The notes: a model not told the origin generated them from the letters alone. DNA of 64,000 nt from Palsa-360 sp963710315 (GCA_963710315.1 CAVPZW010000006.1:124001-188000), one strand, 5' to 3'; positions 26,003-34,690 are shown, counted from the first letter of the stretch. A program made the numbers and translations.

Positions 26003-27093
26003 TACCTCCAGCGGAAAAGTTTCAAGGCCAGCGCGAAACAAATCACCAGCCAGGAGACGATGATTGCGAGTTGCGGCGCCATGTGAGCCAAGTTCGAGCC
26101 TTGCAGCATGTTGGCGCGCAAGGCGTCGATTACGGCGGTCAATGGCAGCGCTCTGATGAAGGGCTGCATCGCGTCTGGAAATTTTTGCGAGGAAAAGAAA
26201 ACGCCGGAGGCAATCCACATCGGCATCATCACCACATTCATGAGGCCGGAAGCCGCTTCAATCGTTCTTGCCCGCGAGGCCAGCAACAATCCCAACGCCG
26301 CAAAGGAAAGCGATCCCAGGACACAGAGTACCGCAAGGTCAACAAGCGAGCCTCGAACGGGCACGTGGAAAAACAAGGCGCCGAATCCGACGAGCACTCC
26401 CACTTCCACCACCAGCATCAAGATTCGCGACAGGAGAAACGAAAGCAAATAGTAAGGCCGCGGCATGGGGCTTGCCACCAGGCGTTTCAAAAGTTTCTTG
26501 CGGCGCGCGTCCACGATGGCAAATCCCATCGACCAGATGGCGCTGCCCATCAGATTCATTCCCAGCAATCCGGGAATCAGGAAATCGATGTAGCGCGAGC
26601 CTGGCTCGCGCATCAGCAGGTCGCTGGTGGTTACGGGATCGACGCGGCCCGCAGCTGTCTGGATCGCTCGATCCGCAAGCAGGCGCGCGGCGCGGCCCTC
26701 GGGATTGGTATCGTCATAGCGGTACTCGACCGTGCCGCTGGATCCTGGCGTGGCGAGCAGCGCTACTTTTCCTGTACGAAGCGCGTCCTGCGCGGCGGCT
26801 GCGTCCATCTGCTGCACATCGAGAAGCTTTTCTTGGCGCAATGATTGCGCGAGTTCCGGAGCGACTACCGCGATTTTGAGCACTTCCGCCGGGCGATTGC
26901 GGAAAGCAATGCCCAACCCTGCCGCAAGAAGAAGCGGAAACACGAATACCCAAAACAGTGCCTCAGGCTCGCGGATGAATTCCAGAAAGCGCACCAGCGT
27001 CAATTGCACCAGCGGATGGTCCGCAAGCGAATTGGCGCGCGGAGACTTCCTCTCGGCGGCGGCGCGAACCTCGGGAACGGCGTTGTCACTCAT
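26002..27093 (-). CDS. ABC-2 type export permease
   Basis: A 363-residue permease of the ABC-2 family (YhhJ/DrrB-like). One hydrophobic segment is near residue 40 and a block of five or six lies after residue 170 (SAIWSMGFAIVDARRKKLLKRL..., ending IIVSWLVICFALALKLF), separated by an extracytoplasmic domain of about 120 residues. The substrate is unknown; such permeases export drugs, polysaccharides or lipids. The start overlaps the stop of the upstream ATPase gene by eight bases, so both are one operon. Confidence 0.85.
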   Translation of the reverse strand: MSDNAVPEVRAAAERKSPRANSLADHPLVQLTLVRFLEFIREPEALFWVFVFPLLLAAGLGIAFRNRPAEVLKIAVVAPELAQSLRQEKLLDVQQMDAAAAQDALRTGKVALLATPGSSGTVEYRYDDTNPEGRAARLLADRAIQTAAGRVDPVTTSDLLMREPGSRYIDFLIPGLLGMNLMGSAIWSMGFAIVDARRKKLLKRLVASPMPRPYYLLSFLLSRILMLVVEVGVLVGFGALFFHVPVRGSLVDLAVLCVLGSLSFAALGLLLASRARTIEAASGLMNVVMMPMWIASGVFFSSQKFPDAMQPFIRALPLTAVIDALRANMLQGSNLAHMAPQLAIIVSWLVICFALALKLFRWR

Positions 27094-28030
27094 CTCGTAA
27101 ATGGCGCCCCGTCAAAGTTACAAACACGTCTTCCAGCGTCGCGGAGTGGGTGCGAAACTCGGTGAGCGGAACATTCTGCCGCGTCAGCTCCGCCAGCAAG
27201 GCCGGGACGGCAGTGTGAAGCTCGGTCACCTGCATCAGCACGGCATCGTTTTGCGTGCGAACTTCGCGCACGCCTTCGATGCGGCGCAGAGCGGGCACAT
27301 CCAGCAATTTGGAAACGCTGCCCGCCGTAAACTCGACCATGTGTTCGGTGCAGGTCGAGGCAATCAATTCGCGCGGCGTGCCCAGCGCGATTTCCCTGCC
27401 GTGGTCCATGATGGCCACGCGGTCGCAAAGGCGCTCGGCTTCGTCCATGTAATGCGTGGTGAGCAGAATGGTGCGGCCGGATCGCTTGAATTCCTCGATC
27501 AATTCCCAGAGCTGCCGGCGCGCTTGTGGATCGAGGCCAGTGGTAGGCTCATCCAGAAAAAGAAAATCGGGATCGCCGACGAGGGCGCAGGCCAGCGCCA
27601 AGCGCTGTTTCTGCCCGCCGGAAAGATCTCCCACGCGCGAATTGCGCTTCTCCTCAAGTTGCACCCGCGCGATTACTTCGCCGGCCTCCGCTCCCTGCTT
27701 AAAAAAGCTGCGGAATAGGCGAACGGTTTCATGCACGGTGAGCTTTTCGGAAAGCTGCGTATCCTGCAATTGAATGCCAAGCAGCTGGCGAAGCTGCGCC
27801 GCATCGGAATTCCACTGCAAGCCTAGCACTTGGACATCTCCGGAATCGGGTTCTGTCAACCCTTCGCAGATTTCGACGGTGGTTGTCTTACCCGCGCCAT
27901 TTGGCCCCAGAAGGCCGAAGCACTCCCCCGCTTGCACTTCGAGGTTCAGGCCATCGACGGCAACCACGTCCTTGTAGGATTTTCGCAGTTGGCTGACGCG
28001 AAGGGCTGGTTTGGTGGCGATTTCCTGCAT
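27086..28030 (-). CDS. ABC-2 type exporter ATP-binding protein
   Basis: A 314-residue ATPase partner of the permease. Walker A GPNGAGKTTTVE, signature LSGGQKQRLALACAL, Walker B FLFLDEPTTGLDP and the H-loop TTHYMDEAERLCDRV are complete. The C-terminal 90 residues form the extra domain common to DrrA/CcmA-type ATPases. The order of ATPase before permease on the same strand is typical of DrrAB-like exporters. It stands near the arsenic genes, but nothing links it to arsenic. Confidence 0.92.
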   Translation of the reverse strand: MQEIATKPALRVSQLRKSYKDVVAVDGLNLEVQAGECFGLLGPNGAGKTTTVEICEGLTEPDSGDVQVLGLQWNSDAAQLRQLLGIQLQDTQLSEKLTVHETVRLFRSFFKQGAEAGEVIARVQLEEKRNSRVGDLSGGQKQRLALACALVGDPDFLFLDEPTTGLDPQARRQLWELIEEFKRSGRTILLTTHYMDEAERLCDRVAIMDHGREIALGTPRELIASTCTEHMVEFTAGSVSKLLDVPALRRIEGVREVRTQNDAVLMQVTELHTAVPALLAELTRQNVPLTEFRTHSATLEDVFVTLTGRHLRDE

Positions 28031-28138
28031 GCGGCCAGTATCGCGTCACTGGCCTGGACATTCAAGGCGGGATTCCAACAAGAAGGAGCAAGATGATTGA
28101 GGCATCTTAAAATTGAAGCTCCGAATCAAGCGCGCCAT

Positions 28139-29227
28139 TCAAATATCGTTCGGAGCGAAATAGCGCCGCCGAATCCACAGCGACACATTCACGAGTCCGA
28201 GCAGCGCCGGCACTTCCACCAGAGGGCCGATGACGCCCACGAAAGCTTCTCCCGAATTGAGGCCAAAAACAGCCACCGCCACTGCAATGGCCAGCTCAAA
28301 ATTGTTGCTCGCGGCGGTGAAAGAAAGCGTCGCAGTTTTTGAATAGTCCGCGCCCAACTTGCGTCCCATCCAGAAACTTACCAGGAACATGAGCACAAAA
28401 TAGATCAGCAGCGGGAGCGCCACGCGAAGCACATCCAGCGGCAGACGGACGATGAGATCGCCCTTGAGGCTAAACATCACCAGAATCGTGAACAAGAGGG
28501 CCACCAAGGTCACGGGACTGATGCGCGGAATAAAGCGGGTGCGATACCACTCCTCTCCCTTTGCGCGCAGCAGCACGAAACGCGTGAGTATGCCGGCAAG
28601 AAACGGTATGCCCAGGTAAAAAAACACGCTCTGGGCAATCTGGCCGATTCCAATGTGGACCGCGCTCCCCTCCAGGCCAAACCACTTGGGAAGCACGGTG
28701 ATGAACACCCAAGCATAGACGCTATAGAAGAGCACCTGGAAGACGCTGTTGAATGCAACCAGTCCGGCCGCATAGTCGGTGTCGCCGGCGGCCAACTCGT
28801 TCCACACGATAACCATGGCGATGCAGCGCGCCAGTCCGATCAAGATCAGGCCGCGCATATAGGCGGGTTCGCCGCGAAGAAACGTAATCGCAAGGACAAA
28901 CATCAGGATCGGCCCGATGACCCAGTTCTGGAGAAGCGAGAGCCCAAGCAGGCCGCGATTTCGGAAGATTTCGCCCAGTTTTTCGTAGCGCACTTTGGCC
29001 AAAGGAGGGTACATCATGACGATCAGGCCGATTGCAATCGGGATGTTGGTTGTGCCGCTCTGAAAGCGCTGCACGAAATCCGCCATGCTCGGAATAAAAT
29101 GTCCCAGCCCGACGCCGATCGCCATCGCCAGAAAAATCCACAGCGTTAAGTAGCGATCCAGGAATGACAAATGCGCCCGCGGCATTGGGGAGCAAACCTG
29201 TCCTTGCGTGCTGAGCGTTGCTGTCAT
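28139..29227 (-). CDS. acr3: Arsenite efflux transporter ACR3
   Basis: A 362-residue membrane protein of the ACR3 (BASS superfamily) arsenite/H+ antiporters with about ten membrane segments. The conserved arsenite-related Cys is in GLARCIAMVIVWNELA, and the late GPLVEVPALLGLVNVSLW motif is typical. ATG at 29227 has AGAGG five bases upstream and is preferred over a GTG at 29233. It lies 28 bases after the ArsC gene on the same strand. It exports As(III) produced by the reductase. Confidence 0.95.
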   Translation of the reverse strand: MTATLSTQGQVCSPMPRAHLSFLDRYLTLWIFLAMAIGVGLGHFIPSMADFVQRFQSGTTNIPIAIGLIVMMYPPLAKVRYEKLGEIFRNRGLLGLSLLQNWVIGPILMFVLAITFLRGEPAYMRGLILIGLARCIAMVIVWNELAAGDTDYAAGLVAFNSVFQVLFYSVYAWVFITVLPKWFGLEGSAVHIGIGQIAQSVFFYLGIPFLAGILTRFVLLRAKGEEWYRTRFIPRISPVTLVALLFTILVMFSLKGDLIVRLPLDVLRVALPLLIYFVLMFLVSFWMGRKLGADYSKTATLSFTAASNNFELAIAVAVAVFGLNSGEAFVGVIGPLVEVPALLGLVNVSLWIRRRYFAPNDI

Positions 29228-29255
29228 GCGCACCTCTGTGGATGTTCAATATTGT

Positions 29256-29747
29256 TCATTGCTTGCCTATGCGATCGATTTCTTTTTTGATCGCCAATTG
29301 GCCGAGAGTGGAAAGGGGCAGGCACAGAAATAGCGAAATTCTGCGGTCCAGAATCACAAATGCTTCCCGGAATGCGCGCTCAATTTGTTCGGGCGAGCCG
29401 TGCACTGCTGCCGGATCGGGCACGCCCCAATGCGCGGTCATCGGCTGGCCGGGCCACAAAGGGCAGACTTCGCCGGCGGCGTTGTCGCATACGGTGAAAA
29501 CGAAATCCATTTGCGGCGCGCCAGGCTTGGCGAATTCGTCCCAGCTCTTGCTGCGAAAATTTTCGATGGGCATGCGCGCGAGCTCGATCTGCCGCAGCGC
29601 CTCGGGCCGCACTTCTCCGGATGGGTGGCTGCCGGCGCTATACGCCACGAAGTTGGGCCGCCCCTTCCGGTTCAGAATGGCCTCGGCCATGATGGAACGC
29701 GCGGAATTTCCGGTGCACAAGAAGAGAACGTTGTAGCGTTTTTCCAT
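29256..29747 (-). CDS. arsC: Arsenate reductase, low-molecular-weight phosphatase type
   Basis: A 163-residue ArsC of the LMW tyrosine-phosphatase fold (thioredoxin-coupled class). The P-loop CTGNSARS starts at Cys11 with Arg17, and a second Cys in TVCDNAAGEVCP supplies the relay cysteines; WGVPDPA is the general-acid loop. The start at 29747 places the P-loop correctly; an in-frame codon at 29801 would add 18 residues with no homology-like features. Between the ArsI-type gene and acr3 on the same strand, separated from ArsI by a palindromic repeat. Confidence 0.92.
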   Translation of the reverse strand: MEKRYNVLFLCTGNSARSIMAEAILNRKGRPNFVAYSAGSHPSGEVRPEALRQIELARMPIENFRSKSWDEFAKPGAPQMDFVFTVCDNAAGEVCPLWPGQPMTAHWGVPDPAAVHGSPEQIERAFREAFVILDRRISLFLCLPLSTLGQLAIKKEIDRIGKQ

Positions 29748-29815
29748 GGAGGTCCCTTTCGCGGCTAAGGCATAGGGTTCGTCGCCTGAATCGCAGCACA
29801 AATTTCATGAGCTTT

Positions 29816-29892
29816 GTAGCGCCCATCCGCCACGGCGGACGGGCATCGTGGATTCCAGCACATGCTCGTCCGCCCTGGCGGGCGAGCGCTAC
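29816..29892. repeat. Palindromic repeat, CCGCCACGGCGG variant
   Basis: GTAGCGCCCATCCGCCACGGCGGACG and CGTCCGCCCTGGCGGGCGAGCGCTAC are inverse copies with the same GTAGCGC ends as the GGCTTCAGCC family. It lies inside the ars gene order, between arsI and arsC, and may interrupt or attenuate read-through. Confidence 0.8.
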
Positions 29893-29924
29893 ACCGCCTG
29901 GCCCTCGGTCATCACGCAGTCTGC

Positions 29925-30380
29925 TCAGGCAGCAGCGGGCGTGCAGCAATCGGATGCGCAGCAGGTCTTGGCCGAAACCGGCTTTTCCGGAAGATTGTCC
30001 TCAAGGACAGCGAACACTTCCCATTCGTTCCCGTCGGGATCGCGGACCCAGGCCTTGTCTTGCAGCGCGTAGCAGCACTCCGTCTTCATTTCGTCTCGGG
30101 TGAGCAAACCTTTTTCTTGCCAGCCCTGGCGCACGGCCAGCACATCCGCCGTGGACTCGACCTGAATTCCCAGGTGCGACAAAGCGCCCTGCTCTGAGCC
30201 CTCTGCTTCATTCAAAGTAAAATTGATGGGCGGGTTGGCAACATCGAATTTGGCGTATCCGCTGCGCACTTTGCTGGGTTCAATCCCGAAAAGCTTGCGG
30301 TAGAACTCGATGCTCGCCGCAACATTCTTGACGTGGATGGCAACATGAGCCTTGCGGGCAATGACCGATTGCAATGACAT
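29925..30380 (-). CDS. arsI: ArsI/CadI family dioxygenase-fold metal-resistance protein
   Basis: A 151-residue vicinal-oxygen-chelate protein of the ArsI/CadI family. The metal ligands align at His12, His69 and Glu121, and the vicinal Cys102-Cys103 pair that binds trivalent arsenic in C-As lyases is present in KTECCYALQDKAWVRDPDGNEWEVF. A Cys-rich tail (KTCCASDCC) is typical of acidobacterial and actinobacterial members. The ATG at 30380 has GGAGGAA nine bases upstream. As the first gene of the leftward ars operon it would detoxify organoarsenicals; some members respond to cadmium, so the substrate is not certain. Confidence 0.88.
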   Translation of the reverse strand: MSLQSVIARKAHVAIHVKNVAASIEFYRKLFGIEPSKVRSGYAKFDVANPPINFTLNEAEGSEQGALSHLGIQVESTADVLAVRQGWQEKGLLTRDEMKTECCYALQDKAWVRDPDGNEWEVFAVLEDNLPEKPVSAKTCCASDCCTPAAA

Positions 30381-30409
30381 GATTCCTCCAAAAGAGCTTC
30401 CAAATACAT

Positions 30410-30425
30410 ATACGCCTATGCGTAT
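30410..30425. promoter_or_regulatory. Putative ArsR operator between arsI and arsR
   Basis: ATACGC-CTAT-GCGTAT is a perfect dyad in the 100-base gap between divergent arsI and arsR. It lies between a TTTACT (-35) and TATATG (-10) pair on the leftward strand, where bound ArsR would block the arsI promoter. A mild surplus of AT around the dyad supports a regulatory region. Confidence 0.55.
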
Positions 30426-30444
30426 GTGAGTAAAATACGCCCCA

Positions 30445-30473
30445 TTGCTCATATCTGTCAAGCCATATATAAT
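30445..30473 (+). promoter_or_regulatory. arsR promoter giving a nearly leaderless transcript
   Basis: TTGCTC (30445-30450) and a perfect TATAAT (30468-30473) are 17 bases apart. The arsR ATG starts at 30481, only seven bases after the -10 box, where transcription should begin. Confidence 0.6.
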
Positions 30474-30480
30474 ATAGCTC

Positions 30481-30888
30481 ATGCCTGCAAAGAAAAACGC
30501 TTTGCCGCCCGACCTGCTCTTTCGCGCGCTGGCCGATCGCACGCGCCTTCGCCTGCTCAATCTCATGGCCGACAAGGAAATTTGCGTCTGTTATTTTGTG
30601 GAGATCCTACGCATCAGCCAGCCCAAGATTTCCCGCCACCTGGCCTATCTCCGCCGGGCTGGCCTTGTTGCTTCGCGGCGGCAGGGGCGCTGGATGCACT
30701 ATCGCCTCAGCGCGCCTCAGAATTCGGCTGCCTCTGGAATATTGAAAGAAACATTGGCCCATTTGAGGCAACTGCCCGAAATGCAGAGAGATTTGGCGAA
30801 GCTGGAAACCAATTGTTGCAGCCCCAATGCAGCCGACCGTCCACGGCAGGCGCCCCAGCCGCTAATCCTCCCCGTGGCAGCTCCGTAA
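30481..30888 (+). CDS. arsR: ArsR-type metalloregulatory repressor
   Basis: A 135-residue winged-helix repressor of the ArsR/SmtB family. The helix-turn-helix region (CYFVEILRISQPKISRHLAYLRRAGLV) and the beta wing (SRRQGRWMHYRL) are clear. The metal site is the short Cys35-Val-Cys37 of the EICVC type found in As(III)-sensing ArsR proteins. Two further Cys (NCCSP) lie in the C-terminal tail and might add ligands. Read away from the arsI-arsC-acr3 set, it should repress both directions until arsenite binds. The promoter places the transcription start at the start codon, so the mRNA may be leaderless. Confidence 0.93.
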   Translation: MPAKKNALPPDLLFRALADRTRLRLLNLMADKEICVCYFVEILRISQPKISRHLAYLRRAGLVASRRQGRWMHYRLSAPQNSAASGILKETLAHLRQLPEMQRDLAKLETNCCSPNAADRPRQAPQPLILPVAAP

Positions 30889-31195
30889 CCACAAGCGAAA
30901 GCAGGGCCACGATTTAAATCCAAAGGTACTGGCCATCCAGTGGATTTTGTAGTACATTTCAGCCTTCGGAAGGCTCCCGCCCCCTCCCTTCCTATATTGA
31001 ATAGTGTAGATACATTTGCGTGCCTGCGAAACTCTCAGTCCGTTCAGGGTCTTCCGCGGGTTTGGCCGCTCGCTGTGAGGGTGGCCTAAATGGCCCCCAT
31101 GTCGAGACGTAACCTATACGAAATTCGCGTTCCATGAGCCTCGACGCGCGAATGCCGCGATGCTACGCTTTGGAATTGATGCTTGAGGAGTGGTA
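30889..31195. other. Spacer of 307 bases without an identified gene
   Basis: No frame with protein-like features was found. A short hairpin (GCCTTCGGAAGGC at about 30962-30974) could end arsR transcription, although no run of T follows. The last 15 bases hold the GAGGAG ribosome binding site of the next gene. Confidence 0.5.
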
Positions 31196-33976
31196 GTGGC
31201 GGAATCGAACCTTCATCCTGAAGTCGAAGCGCAGAAACGGCGCAGCACGCGCATCGTGCAAGCCGTGCCGCTCACCGTGACGGGTGTGGACGCGCTCGGC
31301 CGCCCTTTTCAGGAACGCACCTCCACTCTCATCATTAATTGTCACGGCGCCCGCTACCAATCGAAACACTACGTCCTGAAAAACATGTGGGTCACGCTCG
31401 AGGTGCCTCACAACGAGCCCGGCCACGAGCCGCGCACGGTTCGAGGCCGCGTTACATGGATTCAGCGTCCGCGAACGGTTCGCGAGCTTTTTCAAATTGG
31501 CCTGGAGCTGGAAGTTAACGGAAATGTATGGGGAATCGCCTTTCCACCCAGCGATTGGTTTCCCTTCCCTGAAGCCGGAGCCACGACAAACCTTGGAATT
31601 CCCGCCCCAAGCGCGGAAGTCGCGCAGCCGATTGGCGAACCGGAAGATTGGTCCACATTAGAAGCGCCCGCGGCGCCCGCGCCCGAACCCGCACAGGATA
31701 ATATTCGCGTTCTTCCCCTGCCGGCCGGCGAGGATGCATCCCTGCAAATGGCGCGGCAAGTGGCGCGGCTAATCGCCGAAGCCAAGCAGCAAATCCAGAG
31801 CACGGCCCGTGAAAGCGCCGCTCGCGCGGTGGTTGCGGAAACTCGCCCGCTGCTGGAAGCGTTGCAGAATCAATTGCAGGATGCCGCGGAAAAATCAGTA
31901 TCCACGGCTGCCGCCGCGCAAATGGAAAAATTGCAGCAGGAAACCATTCAGCGCGTGCAGCGGGAACAAGAAGCGGGCATGGCGGCCATGCTCAAGCAAT
32001 TGTCGGGCGAAGTGGAGAATAGGCTCACACAGGCACGGCAGCAGATGGACAGCCAAATGGCCGAAGTGGAGCGCACCCGCCGCGCCGATTTCGAACAGCA
32101 AATTCAAAGCCAGCTTCAGACTGCCATCCAGAAGATGGAAAACCTGAGCGGCAACATGGGCAAGAATCAGGACGAAGTCCGGGCCGTCATGGATCAGTTG
32201 CGCGAATCCTCGGCCCAAGCCGCCGCGGAGGAAATACGCAAGTGGAAGGAACAGATGGACCTTCGCACGACGGAGGCCCAGGCTCGCCTCGCGGAGATAG
32301 ACCAGTCGGCAAAGAAAATTACTGAGCAGATTGCCGCCGCAACCGCAGAGGGAGAAGCTGGATGGCGCGGGCTCCTGGAAGCCGACCTCGCGGCTGCCAG
32401 CGCGCGCTGGCAAGAGAAGATGGATTCGGCGGTGGAAGCCGCTTCGCGGTCCGCGGCTGAACGGATTGGCCAGCACGCGGATGCCTCCGCGCGACAGATC
32501 GAGCAGCAACTTCAGCAGCGCATCAATACGCTAGGCAACGCGCATTCGCAAGTCACGGCGGAGGCGGAAAGCGCCCTGGGAACGTTGCGCACCGCGATCA
32601 GCAAGGAATCCACCAAGGGCGAAGCCGTAATTTCGCGGTTTCAGGAATCCGTCGCGCAATTGGAAGCCAAGCGCAGCGAATTCTCGGCCCTTTTGCAGGC
32701 AGCATCGGACGAGTGGACCAGGCGCGGCGCGGCCATGCTCGAAGCACAAAGCGCGGAGATGAATCGCCAGGCGGAATCGGCCGCGGCGGGAATGGCCCAG
32801 CGGCTGCAGCCCATGCTGGAAGCCGCGGGCCGCGACTCGATTGAAAAGCTGGCCAAGGAATTCGAGCAGCGATTCTCGCCGCAAATCGTGCAGGCCACGG
32901 AGCTGTTGGGCAAGCTGGCGCTGGACCAGGAACGCGCCGATAAGGCACTTACCGAGCATCAGCAGCGCATCTGGGAAGTTTCCGATCGCGGGCTTCAGGA
33001 TTCGGCGGCGCGCAGCAAGGAAATCCTCGCGCAGATCGAGAAGGATTTCGCCGAATCGGCGCGCACGGCTTCCGCAAGGTGGATTGCCGATCTGGAAGCC
33101 AAGGCCACCGAGACATCGCACGGCACATTTGAATCTCTCTACAAGTCGGCCGACTGGTACGAGAAAAAAATTCAGACCCAGATGCAATCGACTCTGGAAA
33201 AGGGCTTGGATCAGGCCGCTTCTCGCTTGCGCGAAAAGGCCGCCGAGATGTCCGGCCTGTTCGCCAGCGAGCTGGATCACTACAGCAGGAGCTACGTGGA
33301 GCACGCGCAGGGGCAGATGCAGGAAAACGCCCGCGACGCCGCCGAACGCGGCGGTCAGCAAATTATGGAAGCGGGCGACGCGGCCGCCGCCAAGTTCACG
33401 GACCGCGCCGCACAGCTGGTGCGCGAGCAATTCGACGCTTTTTCCGCCAAGGCGCAGGGCGCCATGGAACAGAATGCCGCCGCGATGGACTCGCAAGCCA
33501 TGAAAGTCCGCGCCAACCTCGAAAGCGACGCGCGCGGATTTGCCGCGGAGTTCCAGCGTGCGCTATCGCAACACGCACAGCAAACGCTGGCGCTGGGCAA
33601 GCAGGAGCTGGGCCTGCAAATCGACCAGGCCAAGGACGCGCTGCTGATCGAGACGCAAACCCTGGAACGCCAGTTCCAGACGACACTGAGTTCCTCAGGG
33701 GCCGTTGCCATGGAGGAGCACAAGCAGCGCCTGGACAACGCATCGAACTCCTGGCTGCTGACCACGGTGAGCAAGCTCAACCAGCAATCGGAAAGCCTCA
33801 TCAGCGAAATGTCCGACGCCACCGAGAAAAAATTGAAGGCGGTCTGCGGCAACGTTTTCTCCGAAATGGGAGAAATCCTGCGCCAACGCCTGGCCGCGTT
33901 GGCAGTGCCGTTTGTTGCGCCCAACGCGCCTGCTTCGCCCTCTCTGCCCGTTAATCCTTCCGCAGAACGGAAGTAG
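31196..33976 (+). CDS. Giant PilZ-like/coiled-coil protein
   Basis: A 926-residue protein. The first 120 residues form a PilZ-like barrel: basic start KRRSTR, then LTVTGVDALGRPF, STLIINCHGARY and the later TVRGRVTWIQRPR and FQIGLELE strands. The second c-di-GMP half-site is degenerate (IxNxxG where D/NxSxxG is expected). A Pro/Ala linker (about 150-185) leads into some 700 residues of Ala, Gln, Glu, Arg-rich helix without Pro, certain to form long coiled coils with repeated A-x-x-x-A-E-x patterns. There is no membrane segment. GTG at 31196 is chosen since GAGGAG lies just before it. It ends in a short Pro-rich tail. The role is unknown; a cytoskeletal or polar scaffold tuned by the PilZ domain is conceivable. 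Confidence 0.85.
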   Translation: MAESNLHPEVEAQKRRSTRIVQAVPLTVTGVDALGRPFQERTSTLIINCHGARYQSKHYVLKNMWVTLEVPHNEPGHEPRTVRGRVTWIQRPRTVRELFQIGLELEVNGNVWGIAFPPSDWFPFPEAGATTNLGIPAPSAEVAQPIGEPEDWSTLEAPAAPAPEPAQDNIRVLPLPAGEDASLQMARQVARLIAEAKQQIQSTARESAARAVVAETRPLLEALQNQLQDAAEKSVSTAAAAQMEKLQQETIQRVQREQEAGMAAMLKQLSGEVENRLTQARQQMDSQMAEVERTRRADFEQQIQSQLQTAIQKMENLSGNMGKNQDEVRAVMDQLRESSAQAAAEEIRKWKEQMDLRTTEAQARLAEIDQSAKKITEQIAAATAEGEAGWRGLLEADLAAASARWQEKMDSAVEAASRSAAERIGQHADASARQIEQQLQQRINTLGNAHSQVTAEAESALGTLRTAISKESTKGEAVISRFQESVAQLEAKRSEFSALLQAASDEWTRRGAAMLEAQSAEMNRQAESAAAGMAQRLQPMLEAAGRDSIEKLAKEFEQRFSPQIVQATELLGKLALDQERADKALTEHQQRIWEVSDRGLQDSAARSKEILAQIEKDFAESARTASARWIADLEAKATETSHGTFESLYKSADWYEKKIQTQMQSTLEKGLDQAASRLREKAAEMSGLFASELDHYSRSYVEHAQGQMQENARDAAERGGQQIMEAGDAAAAKFTDRAAQLVREQFDAFSAKAQGAMEQNAAAMDSQAMKVRANLESDARGFAAEFQRALSQHAQQTLALGKQELGLQIDQAKDALLIETQTLERQFQTTLSSSGAVAMEEHKQRLDNASNSWLLTTVSKLNQQSESLISEMSDATEKKLKAVCGNVFSEMGEILRQRLAALAVPFVAPNAPASPSLPVNPSAERK

Positions 33977-34001
33977 CTTCTAAGCCTGGATTCAATCGCT
34001 C

Positions 34002-34469
34002 TTAGTGATTGTCATCGTGGTGATCATCGTGATGATCGTCATGGTGGTCGTTGTCGCGATAGCGATTCTGGTCCCGGTCGCCTTCGTGGTCCCAGCGATG
34101 GTCGTGTTCCAGCCGGCCGCGATCTCCATCCCAGTATCCATTAAAATATTTCTGGCCGTCGTGGTGAGGTTCGACCCAACGAGCGCCTGCATAGGGAGGC
34201 CGCGTCCAGTAGCCTGCATGCCACCTGTAGTGGCGGCCGTTCGGATACCAATAACCGCCGATCCATGCATAATCCGGGCCCGGGCTTGCCGGTATTACGC
34301 GAACCACGCGGGGGCGCGGCGGTGGGCCAATGTTGATGCCAAAAGTAACTTGAGCTTGCGATGCCGATGCTCCGGCAAGTAGCACAACTGCGAGCAGCAA
34401 GGATGCGCGAATGAATTTCCCGACAATATCCAATTTTCTTTGCCAAGAGCCGTGGTTCAGATTGTTCAA
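34002..34469 (-). CDS. Exported WXXGXW-repeat protein with His/Asp-rich tail
   Basis: A 155-residue exported protein. The TTG start has GGAGG exactly six bases upstream. Residues 15-40 are a signal peptide (FIRASLLLAVVLLAGASASQAQ). The mature part has four short WxxGxW/YW units (AWIGGYWYP, RWHAGYWTR, KYFNGYWDG), the repeat family seen in many small proteobacterial and acidobacterial exported proteins. The final 35 residues are almost only Asp, His, Arg and Asn (HHDDHHDDHHDDNH), a likely metal-binding tail. Function unknown. It is convergent with the PilZ/coiled-coil gene with 25 bases between stops. Confidence 0.8.
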   Translation of the reverse strand: MNNLNHGSWQRKLDIVGKFIRASLLLAVVLLAGASASQAQVTFGINIGPPPRPRVVRVIPASPGPDYAWIGGYWYPNGRHYRWHAGYWTRPPYAGARWVEPHHDGQKYFNGYWDGDRGRLEHDHRWDHEGDRDQNRYRDNDHHDDHHDDHHDDNH

Positions 34470-34690
34470 GGATTGCCTCCGAGCGAACTGTAGGTAAACA
34501 TCAAGATGGACCTTGGAGCAATCCCTGTCTGTGCAGTAGTGAACAGGTTGAAGTGTGCGGCAATCGCCGGTTTTGTAGGGCTCGCCCGCATTTTGGGCGG
34601 GCAGTTCTTCCCCCGTTCAAAACGCAAACAAATTCACGAGCCGGACTTACAGCGAATGGACAAATGCAGTGACTTTTTTTATGCTGAAGG

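Noticed and set aside
32531..33496. Antisense frames within the PilZ/coiled-coil gene
   Set aside because: The plus-strand gene has a ribosome binding site, a PilZ domain and a continuous coiled coil; the antisense frames are Leu/Arg/Gly-rich shadows.
34575..34610. Hairpin GCCCGC/GCGGGC as terminator or riboswitch upstream of adenosine deaminase
   Set aside because: Six base pairs with no T-run and no conserved aptamer features; too weak to call.
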